A program made the position numbers and the translations under genes. This document shows, piece by piece, positions 42,680 through 51,559 of a stretch of 64,000 nt of DNA. The stretch lies in NCBI RefSeq assembly GCF_015910445.1, contig NZ_CP048882.1:5453501-5517500 (forward strand), read 5' to 3'. This DNA comes from Streptomyces bathyalis (GTDB lineage Bacteria; Actinomycetota; Actinomycetes; Streptomycetales; Streptomycetaceae). The notes beneath the pieces were generated by a model. The model did not search any database. It was not told the DNA's origin and saw nothing but the letters and a program-made list of their open reading frames with translations. How positions within the stretch are numbered: the first letter of the stretch is position 1; each line of letters begins with the position of its first letter.

Positions 42680-43541
42680 CGGACAGCACCGCACCGGCCG
42701 GCACGAACCCGACCACACCGCCGTGCGCGTCGCCCTGTGGCGCGCCCTTCATGTCCAGGCCGATGCCCCGCCCCACGTGTTCGACGACGAGATCGGGCTG
42801 AAGCTCGCCGACCCCGGACAGGACTGGCGTGAGCGCGGCGACATGACCATGCCGGGCGTCAGCGGCGTACGAGCGTCCATCGTCGCCCGCGCCCGCTTCA
42901 TCGAGGACCTCGTCGCCGAACGCGTCGACGCCGGCGTGGCGCAGTACGTCATCCTCGGCGCGGGCCTGGACACCTTCGCTCAGCGGCGCCCCGAACTCGC
43001 CTCCCGCCTCGGCGTCTTCGAGGTCGACCAGCCGGGCACGCAGTCCTGGAAGCGGCAGCGCCTGGCCGAACTCGGCTACGACGTCCCGTCCTGGCTGACC
43101 CTGGTACCCGTCGACTTCGAGTCCGGCGACTCGTGGTGGGAACGGCTGACCGCCGCCGCGTTCGATCCGCGGAAGCCCGCGGTCGTAGCGTCGACCGGCG
43201 TCAGCATGTACGTCACGCACGAAGCCAACACCGCGACACTGCGCCAGGTGGCCGCCCTCGCGCCCGGCTCCGTGTTCGCCACGACGTTCCTGCTGCCGCT
43301 CGACATGCTCGACCCCGGCCAGCGGCAGGTCCAGGAGTCCTCGATGCGCGGCGCCGCCGCGTCGGGCACCCCGTTCATCAGCCTGTACTCGCCTGACGAG
43401 ATGCGGCAGGCAGCCCTCGAGGCGGGGTTCACGAAGGTCGTGCACATAACCCCCGACGACCTGGCCGCCCGGTACTTCGCCGACCGTCACGACGGCCTGC
43501 GCCCGCCCAGGGCCGAACAGTTCCTCGTCGCGGAGGTGTAG
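42672..43541 (+). CDS. SAM-dependent methyltransferase of the leucine carboxyl methyltransferase-like (TIGR00027) group
   Basis: 289 residues from GTG 42672, with GGAAGGACC upstream inside the VOC gene. Signature blocks are VRASIVARARFIEDLVAERV, the SAM-binding QYVILGAGLDTFAQR, FEVDQPGTQSWKRQRL (acidic loop) and VVASTGVSMYVTHEANTATL. TIGR00027-type enzymes methylate small natural-product or cell-wall-associated acids, but the substrate is unknown. It is the third gene of the tightly overlapped RHH-VOC-methyltransferase operon and convergent with hemW. Confidence 0.9.
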   Translation: MADGQHRTGRHEPDHTAVRVALWRALHVQADAPPHVFDDEIGLKLADPGQDWRERGDMTMPGVSGVRASIVARARFIEDLVAERVDAGVAQYVILGAGLDTFAQRRPELASRLGVFEVDQPGTQSWKRQRLAELGYDVPSWLTLVPVDFESGDSWWERLTAAAFDPRKPAVVASTGVSMYVTHEANTATLRQVAALAPGSVFATTFLLPLDMLDPGQRQVQESSMRGAAASGTPFISLYSPDEMRQAALEAGFTKVVHITPDDLAARYFADRHDGLRPPRAEQFLVAEV

Positions 43542-43575
43542 ACGGCCCGGCCGGCTTGCACCGGGGACGGGCGCG

Positions 43576-44814
43576 TCAGTCCACGAGGTCGCGTACCACC
43601 GCGTCGGCCAGCAGGCGTCCGCGGAGCGTCAGCACCGCCCGCCCCTGCTCGTACGGGCCCGGTTCCAGCAGCCCGTCGTCCAGCGCGCGGCGCGCGGCCT
43701 CCGCCCCTGCGGGCGCGAGCAGCCCGAGCGGGCACCCCGCCGCCAGCCGCAGCTCCAGCAGGATGCGCTCGACACGCCTGTCCTCGGGCGTCAGCACCTC
43801 GCGGCCCGCGCCGGGAGAACGGCCCTCGGCCAGGGCTCGCGCGTAGGCGGCCGGGTGCTTCACGTTCCACCAGCGCACCCCGCCCACGTGGGAGTGCGCA
43901 CCGGGCCCGGCACCCCACCAGTCGCCGCCCGTCCAGTACAGCTCGTTGTGGCGGCAGGGGGCCGAAGGGTCCGACGCCACGGCCCAGTTGGAGACCTCGT
44001 ACCAGCTCATGCCGGCGGCGGAGAGCGTCTCCTCCGCGATGAGATAGCGGTCCGCGTGCACGTCGTCGTCCGTCGGCGGCACCTCGCCGCGTCTGATGCG
44101 GCGCGCGAGCCGCGTGCCCTCCTCGACGATCAGGGCGTACGCGGAGACGTGGTCGGGTCCCGCGGACAGGGCGGAATCCAGGGAGGCCCGCCAGTCGTCG
44201 TCGCTCTCCCCGGGCGTGCCGTAGATCAGGTCGAGATTGACGTGCGGGAATCCCGCGGCACGGGCCTCCGCGACGCATTCCTCGGGCCTGCCGGGCGTGT
44301 GGCTGCGGTCGAGGACCTCGAGCACGTGGGCGCGTGCGCTCTGCATGCCGAAGGAGATCCGGTTGAAGCCGGCCTCACGCAGCCGCTCCAGGGAGGCGGG
44401 GCCGACGGACTCGGGATTCGCCTCGGTGGTCACTTCCGCGTCCTCGGTGAGCCCGAACTCGTCCCGCACGGTGGCGAGCATCGAGCCGAGGTCCTCGGGG
44501 GGCAGCAGCGTGGGGGTGCCTCCTCCGACGAAGACGGTGCTGACGCGGCGCGGGTCGTCGCCGAGGACCTTGCGGGCGAGCCGGATCTCGTCGGCGAGCG
44601 TGGACGCGTAGTTCTCCCGCGAGGCCAGTACTCCGCCGGAGTCGCGCAGCTCGGAGGCGGTGTAGGTGTTGAAGTCGCAGTAGCCGCAGCGGGTCGCGCA
44701 GTACGGCACGTGCAGGTAGAAGCCGAGCGGCCGCGAGTCGCGGCCCGCCAGGGCGTCGGACGGCAGCGACCCGCTCTCGGGCACGGGCTCGCCGTCGGGG
44801 AGTGCGGAGGGCAT
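43576..44814 (-). CDS. hemW: Radical SAM heme chaperone HemW
   Basis: 412 residues. The radical SAM cluster motif CATRCGYCDFNTY (CxxxCxxC) is near residue 40, followed by STVFVGGGTPTLL, RISFGMQSARAHVLEVLDRS and DLIYGTPGE. The C-terminal HemW region includes HNELYWTGGDWWGAGPGAHS. HemW inserts heme into respiratory proteins and lacks the coproporphyrinogen oxidase activity of HemN. ATG 44814 is preferred (GACAAT lies 7 bases before it); ATG 44823 is in frame. It is the last gene of a minus-strand set with DUF3097 and an MBL hydrolase. Confidence 0.93.
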   Translation of the reverse strand: MPSALPDGEPVPESGSLPSDALAGRDSRPLGFYLHVPYCATRCGYCDFNTYTASELRDSGGVLASRENYASTLADEIRLARKVLGDDPRRVSTVFVGGGTPTLLPPEDLGSMLATVRDEFGLTEDAEVTTEANPESVGPASLERLREAGFNRISFGMQSARAHVLEVLDRSHTPGRPEECVAEARAAGFPHVNLDLIYGTPGESDDDWRASLDSALSAGPDHVSAYALIVEEGTRLARRIRRGEVPPTDDDVHADRYLIAEETLSAAGMSWYEVSNWAVASDPSAPCRHNELYWTGGDWWGAGPGAHSHVGGVRWWNVKHPAAYARALAEGRSPGAGREVLTPEDRRVERILLELRLAAGCPLGLLAPAGAEAARRALDDGLLEPGPYEQGRAVLTLRGRLLADAVVRDLVD

Positions 44815-44914
44815 GCGTCCCATTGTCCGCGATGCCGCACGGCGCCCGTCACGGCGGCGGACGTCGGAGCTCCGCCCGGTACCGCCCCTCCTCCCCGCAG
44901 CCGTGCGGACCCGG

Positions 44915-45763
44915 CTACGAGAACCCGACCGTCACATGGTCGATGAGCTGCTCCACGCGCCCCAGCAGGGCGGGCTCCAGGTCCCGGTAGTCGTGCACGT
45001 GGCCGAGGATCCGCTGCCAGGCCGCGCCGGTGTTCGCGGGCCAGCCCAGCGCGGCGCACACGCCGCTCTTCCAGTCCTGCCCGTGCGGCACCCGGGGCCA
45101 GGCGTCGATGCCCACGGAGGACGGCTTCACCGCCTCCCAGATGTCGATGTACGGGTGGCCCACCACCAGCACGTGCTCGTCCGTGACCTCGGCCGCGATG
45201 CGGGACTCCTTCGAGCCCGGCACCAGGTGGTCGACGAGGACGCCGAGCCTTGCCTCCGGGCCGGGGGCGAAGTCCCGTACGACGGCGGGGAGATCGTCGA
45301 CACCCTCCAGGTACTCGACCACGACGCCCTCGATCCGCAGGTCGTCGCCCCAGACCTTCTCGACGAGTTCCGCGTCGTGCCGTCCCTCCACGTAGATCCG
45401 CCCCGCACGTGCCACACGGGCCCGCGCTCCCGGCACGGACAGCGATCCGGACGCAGTGCGCCGGGGGCCCTGCGCGTCGCCCGCCGGGGCGGACTCCGGC
45501 GACCGCGCCGGCCGCACGAGCGTGACGGTGCGGCCCTCGAGCAGGAAGCCGCGGGGCGCCATCGGGAAGACACGGTGCTTGCCGAACCGGTCCTCCAGCG
45601 TGACCGTGGGGCCCTCGGCGGTCTTCTCGGTGCGGATCACGGCGCCGCAGAAGCCGGTGGTGATCTCCTCCACCACCAGGCCGGGGTCGGCCGGCACCTC
45701 CGGCACGGGCCGCTGCTTCTTCCACGGCGGCGTCAGATCGGGATCGTAGGAACGGCTGCGCAT
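44915..45763 (-). CDS. DUF3097 family protein
   Basis: 282 residues beginning MRSRSYDPDLTPPWKKQRPV. It contains GFCGAVIRTEKTAEGPTVTL, a basic Pro/Arg linker, RIYVEGRHDAELVEKVWG, which resembles a Toprim-like acidic strand, and DEHVLVVGHPYIDIWEAV. This is the actinobacterial DUF3097 family, with no established function known to me. The EGRHD motif is like the nucleotidyl-transfer Glu of Toprim domains, which hints at nucleic-acid work (inference). It starts 28 bases after the MBL stop. Confidence 0.85.
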   Translation of the reverse strand: MRSRSYDPDLTPPWKKQRPVPEVPADPGLVVEEITTGFCGAVIRTEKTAEGPTVTLEDRFGKHRVFPMAPRGFLLEGRTVTLVRPARSPESAPAGDAQGPRRTASGSLSVPGARARVARAGRIYVEGRHDAELVEKVWGDDLRIEGVVVEYLEGVDDLPAVVRDFAPGPEARLGVLVDHLVPGSKESRIAAEVTDEHVLVVGHPYIDIWEAVKPSSVGIDAWPRVPHGQDWKSGVCAALGWPANTGAAWQRILGHVHDYRDLEPALLGRVEQLIDHVTVGFS

Positions 45764-45791
45764 GGCTGCATTCTTCACGACCGCCGTCAGT

Positions 45792-46544
45792 TCATGACAG
45801 CCCGAAACGGTCTGCCAGGGCCTCCCGTTGGGCCCGTACGAAGTCCGCACCGACGACCGCGCCGTGCCCAGGCACGTACAGCGCGTCCTCGCCGCCGAGC
45901 GCCAGCAGCCGGCCGAGGGCCTCCGGCCACCGCGACGGACTGGCGTCGGGCCCGGCCTGCGGTTCACCGGACTCCTCGACGAGGTCGCCGCAGAAGACGA
46001 CACGGGGCCCGCCGTCCCGGTCGCTCACGACCACCGCCAGGTCGAACTGGCTGTGTGCCGCGCCCATGTTCACCAGGCGCACTTCCCGCTCGCCCGGCGT
46101 CATCGTCAGCTGCTCGGAGATGCCGTGCTGCGGCGGCACCAGCCCCGCCGCCGACTCCGCCGCCGCGTCCGGGGCCATGCCGTGCCGCACCGCGTCCTGG
46201 CGCAACTCCTCGCGCGCGTCCGCGAGATACTCGCCCAGCCCCTGCGCCCCGTACACGTGGGCGCCCTCGAACGCCGCCGTGCCGAAGACGTGGTCGAAGT
46301 GCGAGTGCGTGAGCGCGGCGTGCGTCACCGGCAGGCCGAAGACGCCGCGCAGCCCGTCGCGGATCTCCGCGCCCTCCGCGACTCCGGAGCCGGTGTCGAC
46401 GACGAGCACTCCCTTCGTGCCCCGCACGGCGCCCACCGTCGCGTCCCAGCCGGGCAGCCTGCGCCGTGCGACGCCGGGCGCCAGCTGCTCCCAGAGACCC
46501 TCTCCGGGTGGTCCTTCGCGGTGTTTGTCCCTGTTCCAGGCCAT
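45792..46544 (-). CDS. Metallo-beta-lactamase fold hydrolase
   Basis: 250 residues with the canonical metal sites: GVLVVDTGSGVAEG, THSHFDHVFG (HxHxDH), NMGAAHSQFDLAV, VVFCGDLVEESG and YVPGHGAVVG. It has no signal peptide, so it is a cytoplasmic hydrolase of the glyoxalase II-like group with unknown substrate. The ATG sits 6 nt after a minus-strand TAGCGT (46556-46551) and has no ribosome site. It is the first gene of the MBL-DUF3097-hemW set and divergent from hrcA. Confidence 0.9.
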   Translation of the reverse strand: MAWNRDKHREGPPGEGLWEQLAPGVARRRLPGWDATVGAVRGTKGVLVVDTGSGVAEGAEIRDGLRGVFGLPVTHAALTHSHFDHVFGTAAFEGAHVYGAQGLGEYLADAREELRQDAVRHGMAPDAAAESAAGLVPPQHGISEQLTMTPGEREVRLVNMGAAHSQFDLAVVVSDRDGGPRVVFCGDLVEESGEPQAGPDASPSRWPEALGRLLALGGEDALYVPGHGAVVGADFVRAQREALADRFGLS

Positions 46545-46550
46545 GTGACG

Positions 46551-46556
46551 ACGCTA
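46551..46556 (-). promoter_or_regulatory. Putative -10 element (TAGCGT), leaderless MBL gene
   Basis: Minus-strand TAGCGT, six bases, then ATG 46544. Confidence 0.45.
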
Positions 46557-46633
46557 CTGGGACGTACCCCGCGGCGCGCCACCGCGATACGGTCAGAACT
46601 GACGGCTCTTGCCCATGCCCAGGCAACCGGCCG

Positions 46634-46678
46634 TACACTTACCCGGGGGATCTGGCACTCCGTCCAGGAGAGTGCCAG
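46634..46678 (+). promoter_or_regulatory. hrcA promoter -10 (TACACT) and CIRCE operator
   Basis: TACACT (46634-46639) is a good -10, with TTGCCC at 46609-46614 as a possible -35 (19 bp spacer). Downstream lies CTGGCACTC (46652-46660), N9, GAGTGCCAG (46670-46678). This is the CIRCE arrangement (consensus TTAGCACTC-N9-GAGTGCTAA), with changed outer bases but intact symmetry. HrcA should bind here and repress its own operon. Confidence 0.85.
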
Positions 46679-46770
46679 GGACGCCGGAGAGACGCCGGGG
46701 GAGCGAGTGGCGCCGGCGGCCCCGGATCGAAATGTCGCAGGCAGAGGCAAGGCCGGACGGGAGGTGCGCG

Positions 46771-47787
46771 ATGCTGAGTGAACGCAGGCTCGAAGTGCTG
46801 CGCGCGATCGTCCAGGACTATGTCGGTACCGAGGAGCCCGTGGGCTCCAAGGCCCTCACGGAGCGGCACAACCTCCAGGTCTCCCCGGCCACCGTGCGCA
46901 ACGACATGGCGGTTCTCGAGGACGAGGGCTACATCGCGCAGCCGCACACCAGCGCCGGGCGCATCCCGACCGACAAGGGCTACCGCCTCTTCGTGGACAA
47001 GCTGGCCGGCGTGAAGCCGCTCTCCTCTCCCGAGCGCCGCGCCATCCAGAACTTCCTGGAGGGCGCCGTCGACCTCGACGACGTGGTGGGGCGCACGGTG
47101 CGGCTGCTCGCGCAGCTGACGCGGCAGGTCGCCGTCGTTCAATACCCGTCGCTGACGCGGTCGACGGTGCGGCATGTGGAGTTGCTCTCCCTCGCGCCCG
47201 CCCGGCTGATGCTGGTGCTGATCACCGACACCGGCCGCGTCGAGCAGCGGCTGATCGACTGCCAGGCACCCATCGGCGATTCCGCGCTGGCGGACCTGCG
47301 GGCCCGGCTCAACAGCCGTGTGGTGGGGCAGCGTTTCACCGAGGTGCCCTCCCTGGTGCAGGATCTCCCGGACGCCTTCGAGGGTGACGACCGCGGCACG
47401 GTGTCGACGGTGCTGGCCACCCTGCTGGAGACACTCGTTGAAGAGACCGAGGAACGCCTGATCATCGGCGGCACCTCCAACCTCACACGCTTCGGCCACG
47501 ACTTCCCGCTGACCATCCGGCCCGTGCTGGAGGCGCTCGAGGAGCAGGTCGTGCTGCTGAAGCTGCTCGGAGAAGCCAAGGACCCGGGCATGACCGTACG
47601 AATCGGGCATGAGAATGCCCACGAAGGACTGAGTTCCACATCGGTGGTTTCGGTCGGCTACGGTTCGGGCGACGAAGCAGTCGCCAAGCTCGGCGTGGTC
47701 GGACCGACCCGCATGGACTACCCCGGAACGATGGGAGCTGTACGCGCAGTGGCACGGTACGTCGGACAGATCCTCGCGGAGTCGTAA
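46771..47787 (+). CDS. hrcA: Heat-inducible transcription repressor HrcA
   Basis: 338 residues. The N-terminal winged helix is LSERRLEVLRAIVQDYVGTE ... VSPATVRNDMAVLEDEGY and YIAQPHTSAGRIPTDKGYR. The middle and C-terminal domains include LTIRPVLEALEEQVVLLKLL and YPGTMGAVRAVARYVG. HrcA binds CIRCE with help from GroEL and represses chaperone genes. ATG 46771 has GGGAGG seven bases upstream. A CIRCE palindrome precedes it, so it is autoregulated. dnaJ starts on the base after its stop. Confidence 0.97.
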   Translation: MLSERRLEVLRAIVQDYVGTEEPVGSKALTERHNLQVSPATVRNDMAVLEDEGYIAQPHTSAGRIPTDKGYRLFVDKLAGVKPLSSPERRAIQNFLEGAVDLDDVVGRTVRLLAQLTRQVAVVQYPSLTRSTVRHVELLSLAPARLMLVLITDTGRVEQRLIDCQAPIGDSALADLRARLNSRVVGQRFTEVPSLVQDLPDAFEGDDRGTVSTVLATLLETLVEETEERLIIGGTSNLTRFGHDFPLTIRPVLEALEEQVVLLKLLGEAKDPGMTVRIGHENAHEGLSSTSVVSVGYGSGDEAVAKLGVVGPTRMDYPGTMGAVRAVARYVGQILAES

Positions 47788-48924
47788 GTGGCGACGGACT
47801 ACTACGCGGTCCTCGGCGTGCAGCGCGACGCCTCGCAGGACGACATCAAGAAGGCCTTCCGCAGGCTCGCGCGCGAGCTGCACCCTGACGTCAATCCGGA
47901 CCCGAAGACGCAGGAGCGGTTCAAGGAGATCAACACCGCCTACGAGATCCTCTCCGACCCGCAGAAGAAGCAGGTCTACGACCTCGGCGGCGACCCGGCG
48001 GCCGGTGCCGCCGGGGGAGCGGGCGGCTTCGGCGGAGCGGGCGGCTTCGGCAACTTCTCGGACATCATGGACGCCTTCTTCGGCACCGCCTCGCAGCGCG
48101 GGCCGAGGTCGCGCACGCGGCGGGGCCAGGACGCCATGATCCGGCTCGACATCGAGCTCGACGAGTCCGCCTTCGGCACGACGAAGGACATCCAGGTCGA
48201 CACGGCCATCGTCTGCAACACCTGCAACGGTGAGGGCGCGGCGCCGGGCACCTCGGCGCAGACCTGCGACATGTGCCGCGGCAGGGGAGAGGTCTCCCAG
48301 GTCACCCGGTCCTTCCTCGGCCAGGTCATGACTTCGCGTCCCTGCCCGCAGTGCCAGGGCTTCGGCACGGTCGTGCCCAGCCCCTGCCCGGAGTGCGCCG
48401 GGGACGGGCGCATCCGCTCGCGCCGCAGCCTGACGGTCAAGATCCCCGCCGGTGTCGACAACGGCACCCGCATCCAGCTCGCGGGCGAGGGTGAGGTCGG
48501 CCCCGGCGGCGGTCCCGCCGGCGACCTGTACGTGGAGATCCACGAGACCGCGCACCCCGTCTTCCAGCGCCGCGGTGACGATCTGCACTGCACGGTCACC
48601 ATCCCGATGACGGCCGCCGCCCTCGGGACGAAGGTGCCGCTGGAGACGCTGGACGGCCTGGAGGAGGTCGACATCAGGCCGGGCACGCAGTCCGGGCAGT
48701 CGATCCCCTTGCACGAGCGCGGCGTCACGCATCTGCGCGGCGGCGGGCGCGGGCAGCTCATCGTCCACGTCGAGGTGACGACGCCCTCCAACTTGGAGCC
48801 GGAGCAGGAGGAGTTGCTGCGGCGGCTGGCGGAGATGCGCGGTGAGGAGCGGCCGACGGGCCAGTTCCAGCCCGGGCAGCAGGGGCTGTTCTCGCGGCTC
48901 AAGGACGCGTTCAACGGCCGCTGA
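47788..48924 (+). CDS. dnaJ: Chaperone protein DnaJ
   Basis: 378 residues. The J domain is DYYAVLGVQRDASQDDIKKA with LHPDVNPD. A Gly/Phe region (GGFGGAGGFGNF) follows. Four zinc-finger repeats are CNTCNGEG, CDMCRGRG, CPQCQGFG and CPECAGDG. The C-terminal substrate-binding domains end in QGLFSRLKDAFNGR. It stimulates the DnaK ATPase. GTG 47788 follows the hrcA TAA directly, so translation is coupled and the gene is under CIRCE control. As dnaK is not nearby, this is probably the second DnaJ (DnaJ2) of streptomycetes. Confidence 0.97.
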   Translation: MATDYYAVLGVQRDASQDDIKKAFRRLARELHPDVNPDPKTQERFKEINTAYEILSDPQKKQVYDLGGDPAAGAAGGAGGFGGAGGFGNFSDIMDAFFGTASQRGPRSRTRRGQDAMIRLDIELDESAFGTTKDIQVDTAIVCNTCNGEGAAPGTSAQTCDMCRGRGEVSQVTRSFLGQVMTSRPCPQCQGFGTVVPSPCPECAGDGRIRSRRSLTVKIPAGVDNGTRIQLAGEGEVGPGGGPAGDLYVEIHETAHPVFQRRGDDLHCTVTIPMTAAALGTKVPLETLDGLEEVDIRPGTQSGQSIPLHERGVTHLRGGGRGQLIVHVEVTTPSNLEPEQEELLRRLAEMRGEERPTGQFQPGQQGLFSRLKDAFNGR

Positions 48925-49206
48925 GGCAGCGGTTCCTGGCTGACCCGGCGGATCCGGTGCGGGCCGTCCGCACCTACGCTCCGAGGCCCCTCCGCACGCC
49001 CGCTCCGAGCGGGCCACGTACTTCGCAGTACCCGCCGGATCGGCCGGACCTGCCGGTTCTTCACGCCGGCCTTGTCCGCCGGTATGCCGGTCCCTCGGCA
49101 TCCGGCTCGGCTCCCTCGCTCACCGGCGATCCCTTCGCTGCCGGTGGCGTCACCGCAGGACAGGTCCGGGCCGGGGCGGCCGCGGGCCCCGTGACAGGAT
49201 GTGCGC

Positions 49207-50316
49207 ATGCCCTCCGCATCGATCCCGTTCTCCGACCTCACGGAGCATCCGATTGTGCAGGCCCCCATGGCGGGCGGGCCCTCCTGTCCGGAGCTGGCCG
49301 GAAAGGTGAGCGAGGCGGGCGGCATGGGCTTCCTCGCCGCCGGCTACAAGACGCCCGAGGCGATGTACGAGGAGATCAAGCAGCTGCGCGGGCAGACCCA
49401 ACGCCCCTTCGGCGTCAATCTGTTCATGCCGCAGCCCGACAACGCCGACGCGGGGGCACTGGAGCGCTACCGGGCACAGCTCGCGGGCGAGGCGATGTGG
49501 TTCGAGACCGAACTCGGCGAGACCGACCACACGACCGACGACGCCTACGAGGCCAAGCTCGCCATACTCTTCGACGACCCCGTCCCCGTCGTCTCCTTCA
49601 CGTTCGGCTGCCCGACCCGGCATGTCCTGGAGCGGTTCGCCAGGCGCGGGACGTACACCGTCGTCACCGTCACCTCCGCCGGCGAGGCGGAGACCGCCGA
49701 GTTCCAAGGTGCGGACGCGGTGTGCGTACAGGGCGTCGAGGCGGGCGGCCACCAGAGCACCCACCGCGACGACCCGCAGGCGGACGGCACCGGCAGCGGC
49801 CTGGGGCTGCTCTCCCTGATCACCCAGGTCAAGGAGACCGTGCGGCTGCCCGTCGTCGCCGCGGGCGGGCTGATGCGCGGCAAGCAGATCGCGGCGGTGC
49901 TGGCGGCGGGCGCGAGCGCCGCCCAGCTCGGCACGGCATTCCTCGTCTGCCCCGAGTCGGGCGCGGACATCGTGCACAAGCAGGCCATGACCAACCCCCT
50001 CTTCGCACGCACCGAGTTGACCCGTGCCTTCACGGGGCGGCCCGGCCGTGCCCTGGTCAATCGCTTCCTGCGGGAGCACGGCCCGTACGCTCCCGCCGCC
50101 TATCCGCAGGTGCACCACCTCACCGCCCCTGTGCGCAAGGCCGCGGCCAAGGCGAAGGACCCGCAGGGCATGGCCCTTTGGGCGGGCCAGGGGCACCGGC
50201 TCGCGCGGGATCTGCCGGCGGAGCAGCTGATGGACGTACTGGTCACGGAGTTGGCGATGGCCCGCGAGAGGCTCGCGAAGCAGGGCGGGACGGCAGCCGG
50301 GGGCGGCCCCGTATGA
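49207..50316 (+). CDS. Nitronate monooxygenase family protein
   Basis: 369 residues of the FMN-dependent 2-nitropropane dioxygenase TIM barrel: HPIVQAPMAGGPSCPELAGK at the start, PFGVNLFMPQPD, GVEAGGHQSTH, LPVVAAGGLMRGKQIAAVL and GASAAQLGTAFLVCPES. It oxidises nitronates or related compounds; the physiological substrate is open. ATG 49207 has no ribosome site and lies 6 nt after CAGGAT, a weak -10, so it may be leaderless. An in-frame GTG at 49201 is possible. The stop overlaps rsmE (ATGA). Confidence 0.9.
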   Translation: MPSASIPFSDLTEHPIVQAPMAGGPSCPELAGKVSEAGGMGFLAAGYKTPEAMYEEIKQLRGQTQRPFGVNLFMPQPDNADAGALERYRAQLAGEAMWFETELGETDHTTDDAYEAKLAILFDDPVPVVSFTFGCPTRHVLERFARRGTYTVVTVTSAGEAETAEFQGADAVCVQGVEAGGHQSTHRDDPQADGTGSGLGLLSLITQVKETVRLPVVAAGGLMRGKQIAAVLAAGASAAQLGTAFLVCPESGADIVHKQAMTNPLFARTELTRAFTGRPGRALVNRFLREHGPYAPAAYPQVHHLTAPVRKAAAKAKDPQGMALWAGQGHRLARDLPAEQLMDVLVTELAMARERLAKQGGTAAGGGPV

Positions 50317-51068
50317 CCGCTCCCGTCTTCCTGGCGGACACCGCTCAACTCGCGGACGCCGCAGGGCGGGAGGGCGGCACGGTCGTGCTGGAGGGCCCCG
50401 AGGGCCGGCACGCGGTGTCGGTGCGGCGGCTGCGCCCCGGCGAGGAGATCGTGCTCACGGACGGCGCGGGCACCGGCGCCCACGGCACGGTGACTGCGGT
50501 CTCCGGCAAGGACCGCCTGGAGGTGGCCGTCACGTCGGTACGCACGGAGACCGAGCCGCGCCCCCGCATCACGGTCGTACAGGCGCTCCCCAAAGGCGAC
50601 CGCGGCGAGCTCGCCGTCGAGACGATGACGGAGACGGGGGCCGACGCGATCGTGCCGTGGGCGGCGTCCCGCTGCGTGACGCAGTGGAAGGGCGAGCGGG
50701 GCCTCAAGTCGCTTGCGAAATGGCGCTCGACGGCGCGGGAGGCCGGCAAGCAGTCGCGCCGGCTGCGCTTCCCGGACGTCGCGGAACTCGCCACGACGTC
50801 GCAGGTCGGCGAGCTGCTGCGGGAGGCCGCTCTGGGCGTCGTCCTGCACGAGGAGGGAGACCTGCCGCTGGCCACCGCCGAACTGCCTTCGGACGGCGGC
50901 ATCGTGCTGGTGGTCGGCCCCGAAGGCGGCGTGTCCCCGCAGGAGTTGACGGCCTTCACCGAGGCGGGAGCGCGTACCTGCCGGCTCGGCCCGAGCGTGC
51001 TGCGCACCTCCACCGCCGGTACGGCGGCGACGGCCCTGCTGCTGGGCCGCACCGGACGCTGGGACTGA
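50313..51068 (+). CDS. rsmE: 16S rRNA m3U1498 methyltransferase RsmE
   Basis: 251 residues: an N-terminal PUA-like domain (RHAVSVRRLRPGEEIVLTDG) and a SPOUT domain with the trefoil-knot motifs VQALPKGDRGELAVETMTE, IVLVVGPEGGVSPQEL and the end LGPSVLRTSTAGTAATALLL. It methylates U1498 of 16S rRNA at N3. The ATG overlaps the nitronate monooxygenase stop, so translation is coupled. In other streptomycetes rsmE sits near dnaJ, as here. Confidence 0.95.
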   Translation: MTAPVFLADTAQLADAAGREGGTVVLEGPEGRHAVSVRRLRPGEEIVLTDGAGTGAHGTVTAVSGKDRLEVAVTSVRTETEPRPRITVVQALPKGDRGELAVETMTETGADAIVPWAASRCVTQWKGERGLKSLAKWRSTAREAGKQSRRLRFPDVAELATTSQVGELLREAALGVVLHEEGDLPLATAELPSDGGIVLVVGPEGGVSPQELTAFTEAGARTCRLGPSVLRTSTAGTAATALLLGRTGRWD

Positions 51069-51151
51069 TGGCGCGCCCCGGCACCGGCGGCCCGTCCCGG
51101 CCTGCGGCGGGCAGTGGTGATTCGGGAGGGTGCGGCGGCGGCGAGCACAGG

Positions 51152-51157
51152 TAGCAT
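51152..51157 (+). promoter_or_regulatory. Putative -10 element (TAGCAT), leaderless HIT gene
   Basis: TAGCAT, six bases (CCCGGC), then ATG 51164, with no ribosome site. Confidence 0.45.
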
Positions 51158-51163
51158 CCCGGC

Positions 51164-51541
51164 ATGGCTGGAGAACCGCAGGCCGACTGCCTGTTCTGCA
51201 AGATCGTCGCCGGTGAGGTCCCGGCGACGGTGGTACGGGAGTCGCAGACGACCGTCGCGTTCCGGGACATCAACCCGCAGGCGCCCACGCATGTCCTCGT
51301 GATCCCCAAGGCGCACTACCCCGACGCGGCCTCCCTCGCCGCGGCCGAGCCGCAGCTCGCCGTGGACCTGCTGCTCGAAGCGGGCGAGGTCGCCGCCGAG
51401 GAGAACATCGTCGCCGACGACGCCGGGCCGGGCACGGGTTACCGCGTCGTCTTCAACACCGGCTCCGGCGCGGGACAGACCGTCTTCCACGCGCACGCCC
51501 ATGTGCTGGGGGGCCGGGGCTTCAACTGGCCGCCCGGCTGA
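51164..51541 (+). CDS. HIT family (histidine triad) protein
   Basis: 125 residues, the normal HINT-like size. CLFCKIVAGEVPATVV is near the start, FRDINPQAPTHVLVIPK in the middle, and the histidine triad TVFHAHAHVLGG near residue 107. HIT proteins hydrolyse nucleoside phosphoramidates or AMP-lysine conjugates; the cellular substrate is unclear. It is probably co-transcribed with the RNase Z-like gene that starts 18 bases downstream. Confidence 0.95.
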   Translation: MAGEPQADCLFCKIVAGEVPATVVRESQTTVAFRDINPQAPTHVLVIPKAHYPDAASLAAAEPQLAVDLLLEAGEVAAEENIVADDAGPGTGYRVVFNTGSGAGQTVFHAHAHVLGGRGFNWPPG

Positions 51542-51559
51542 CCCGCCGCCCGCTCAGAG

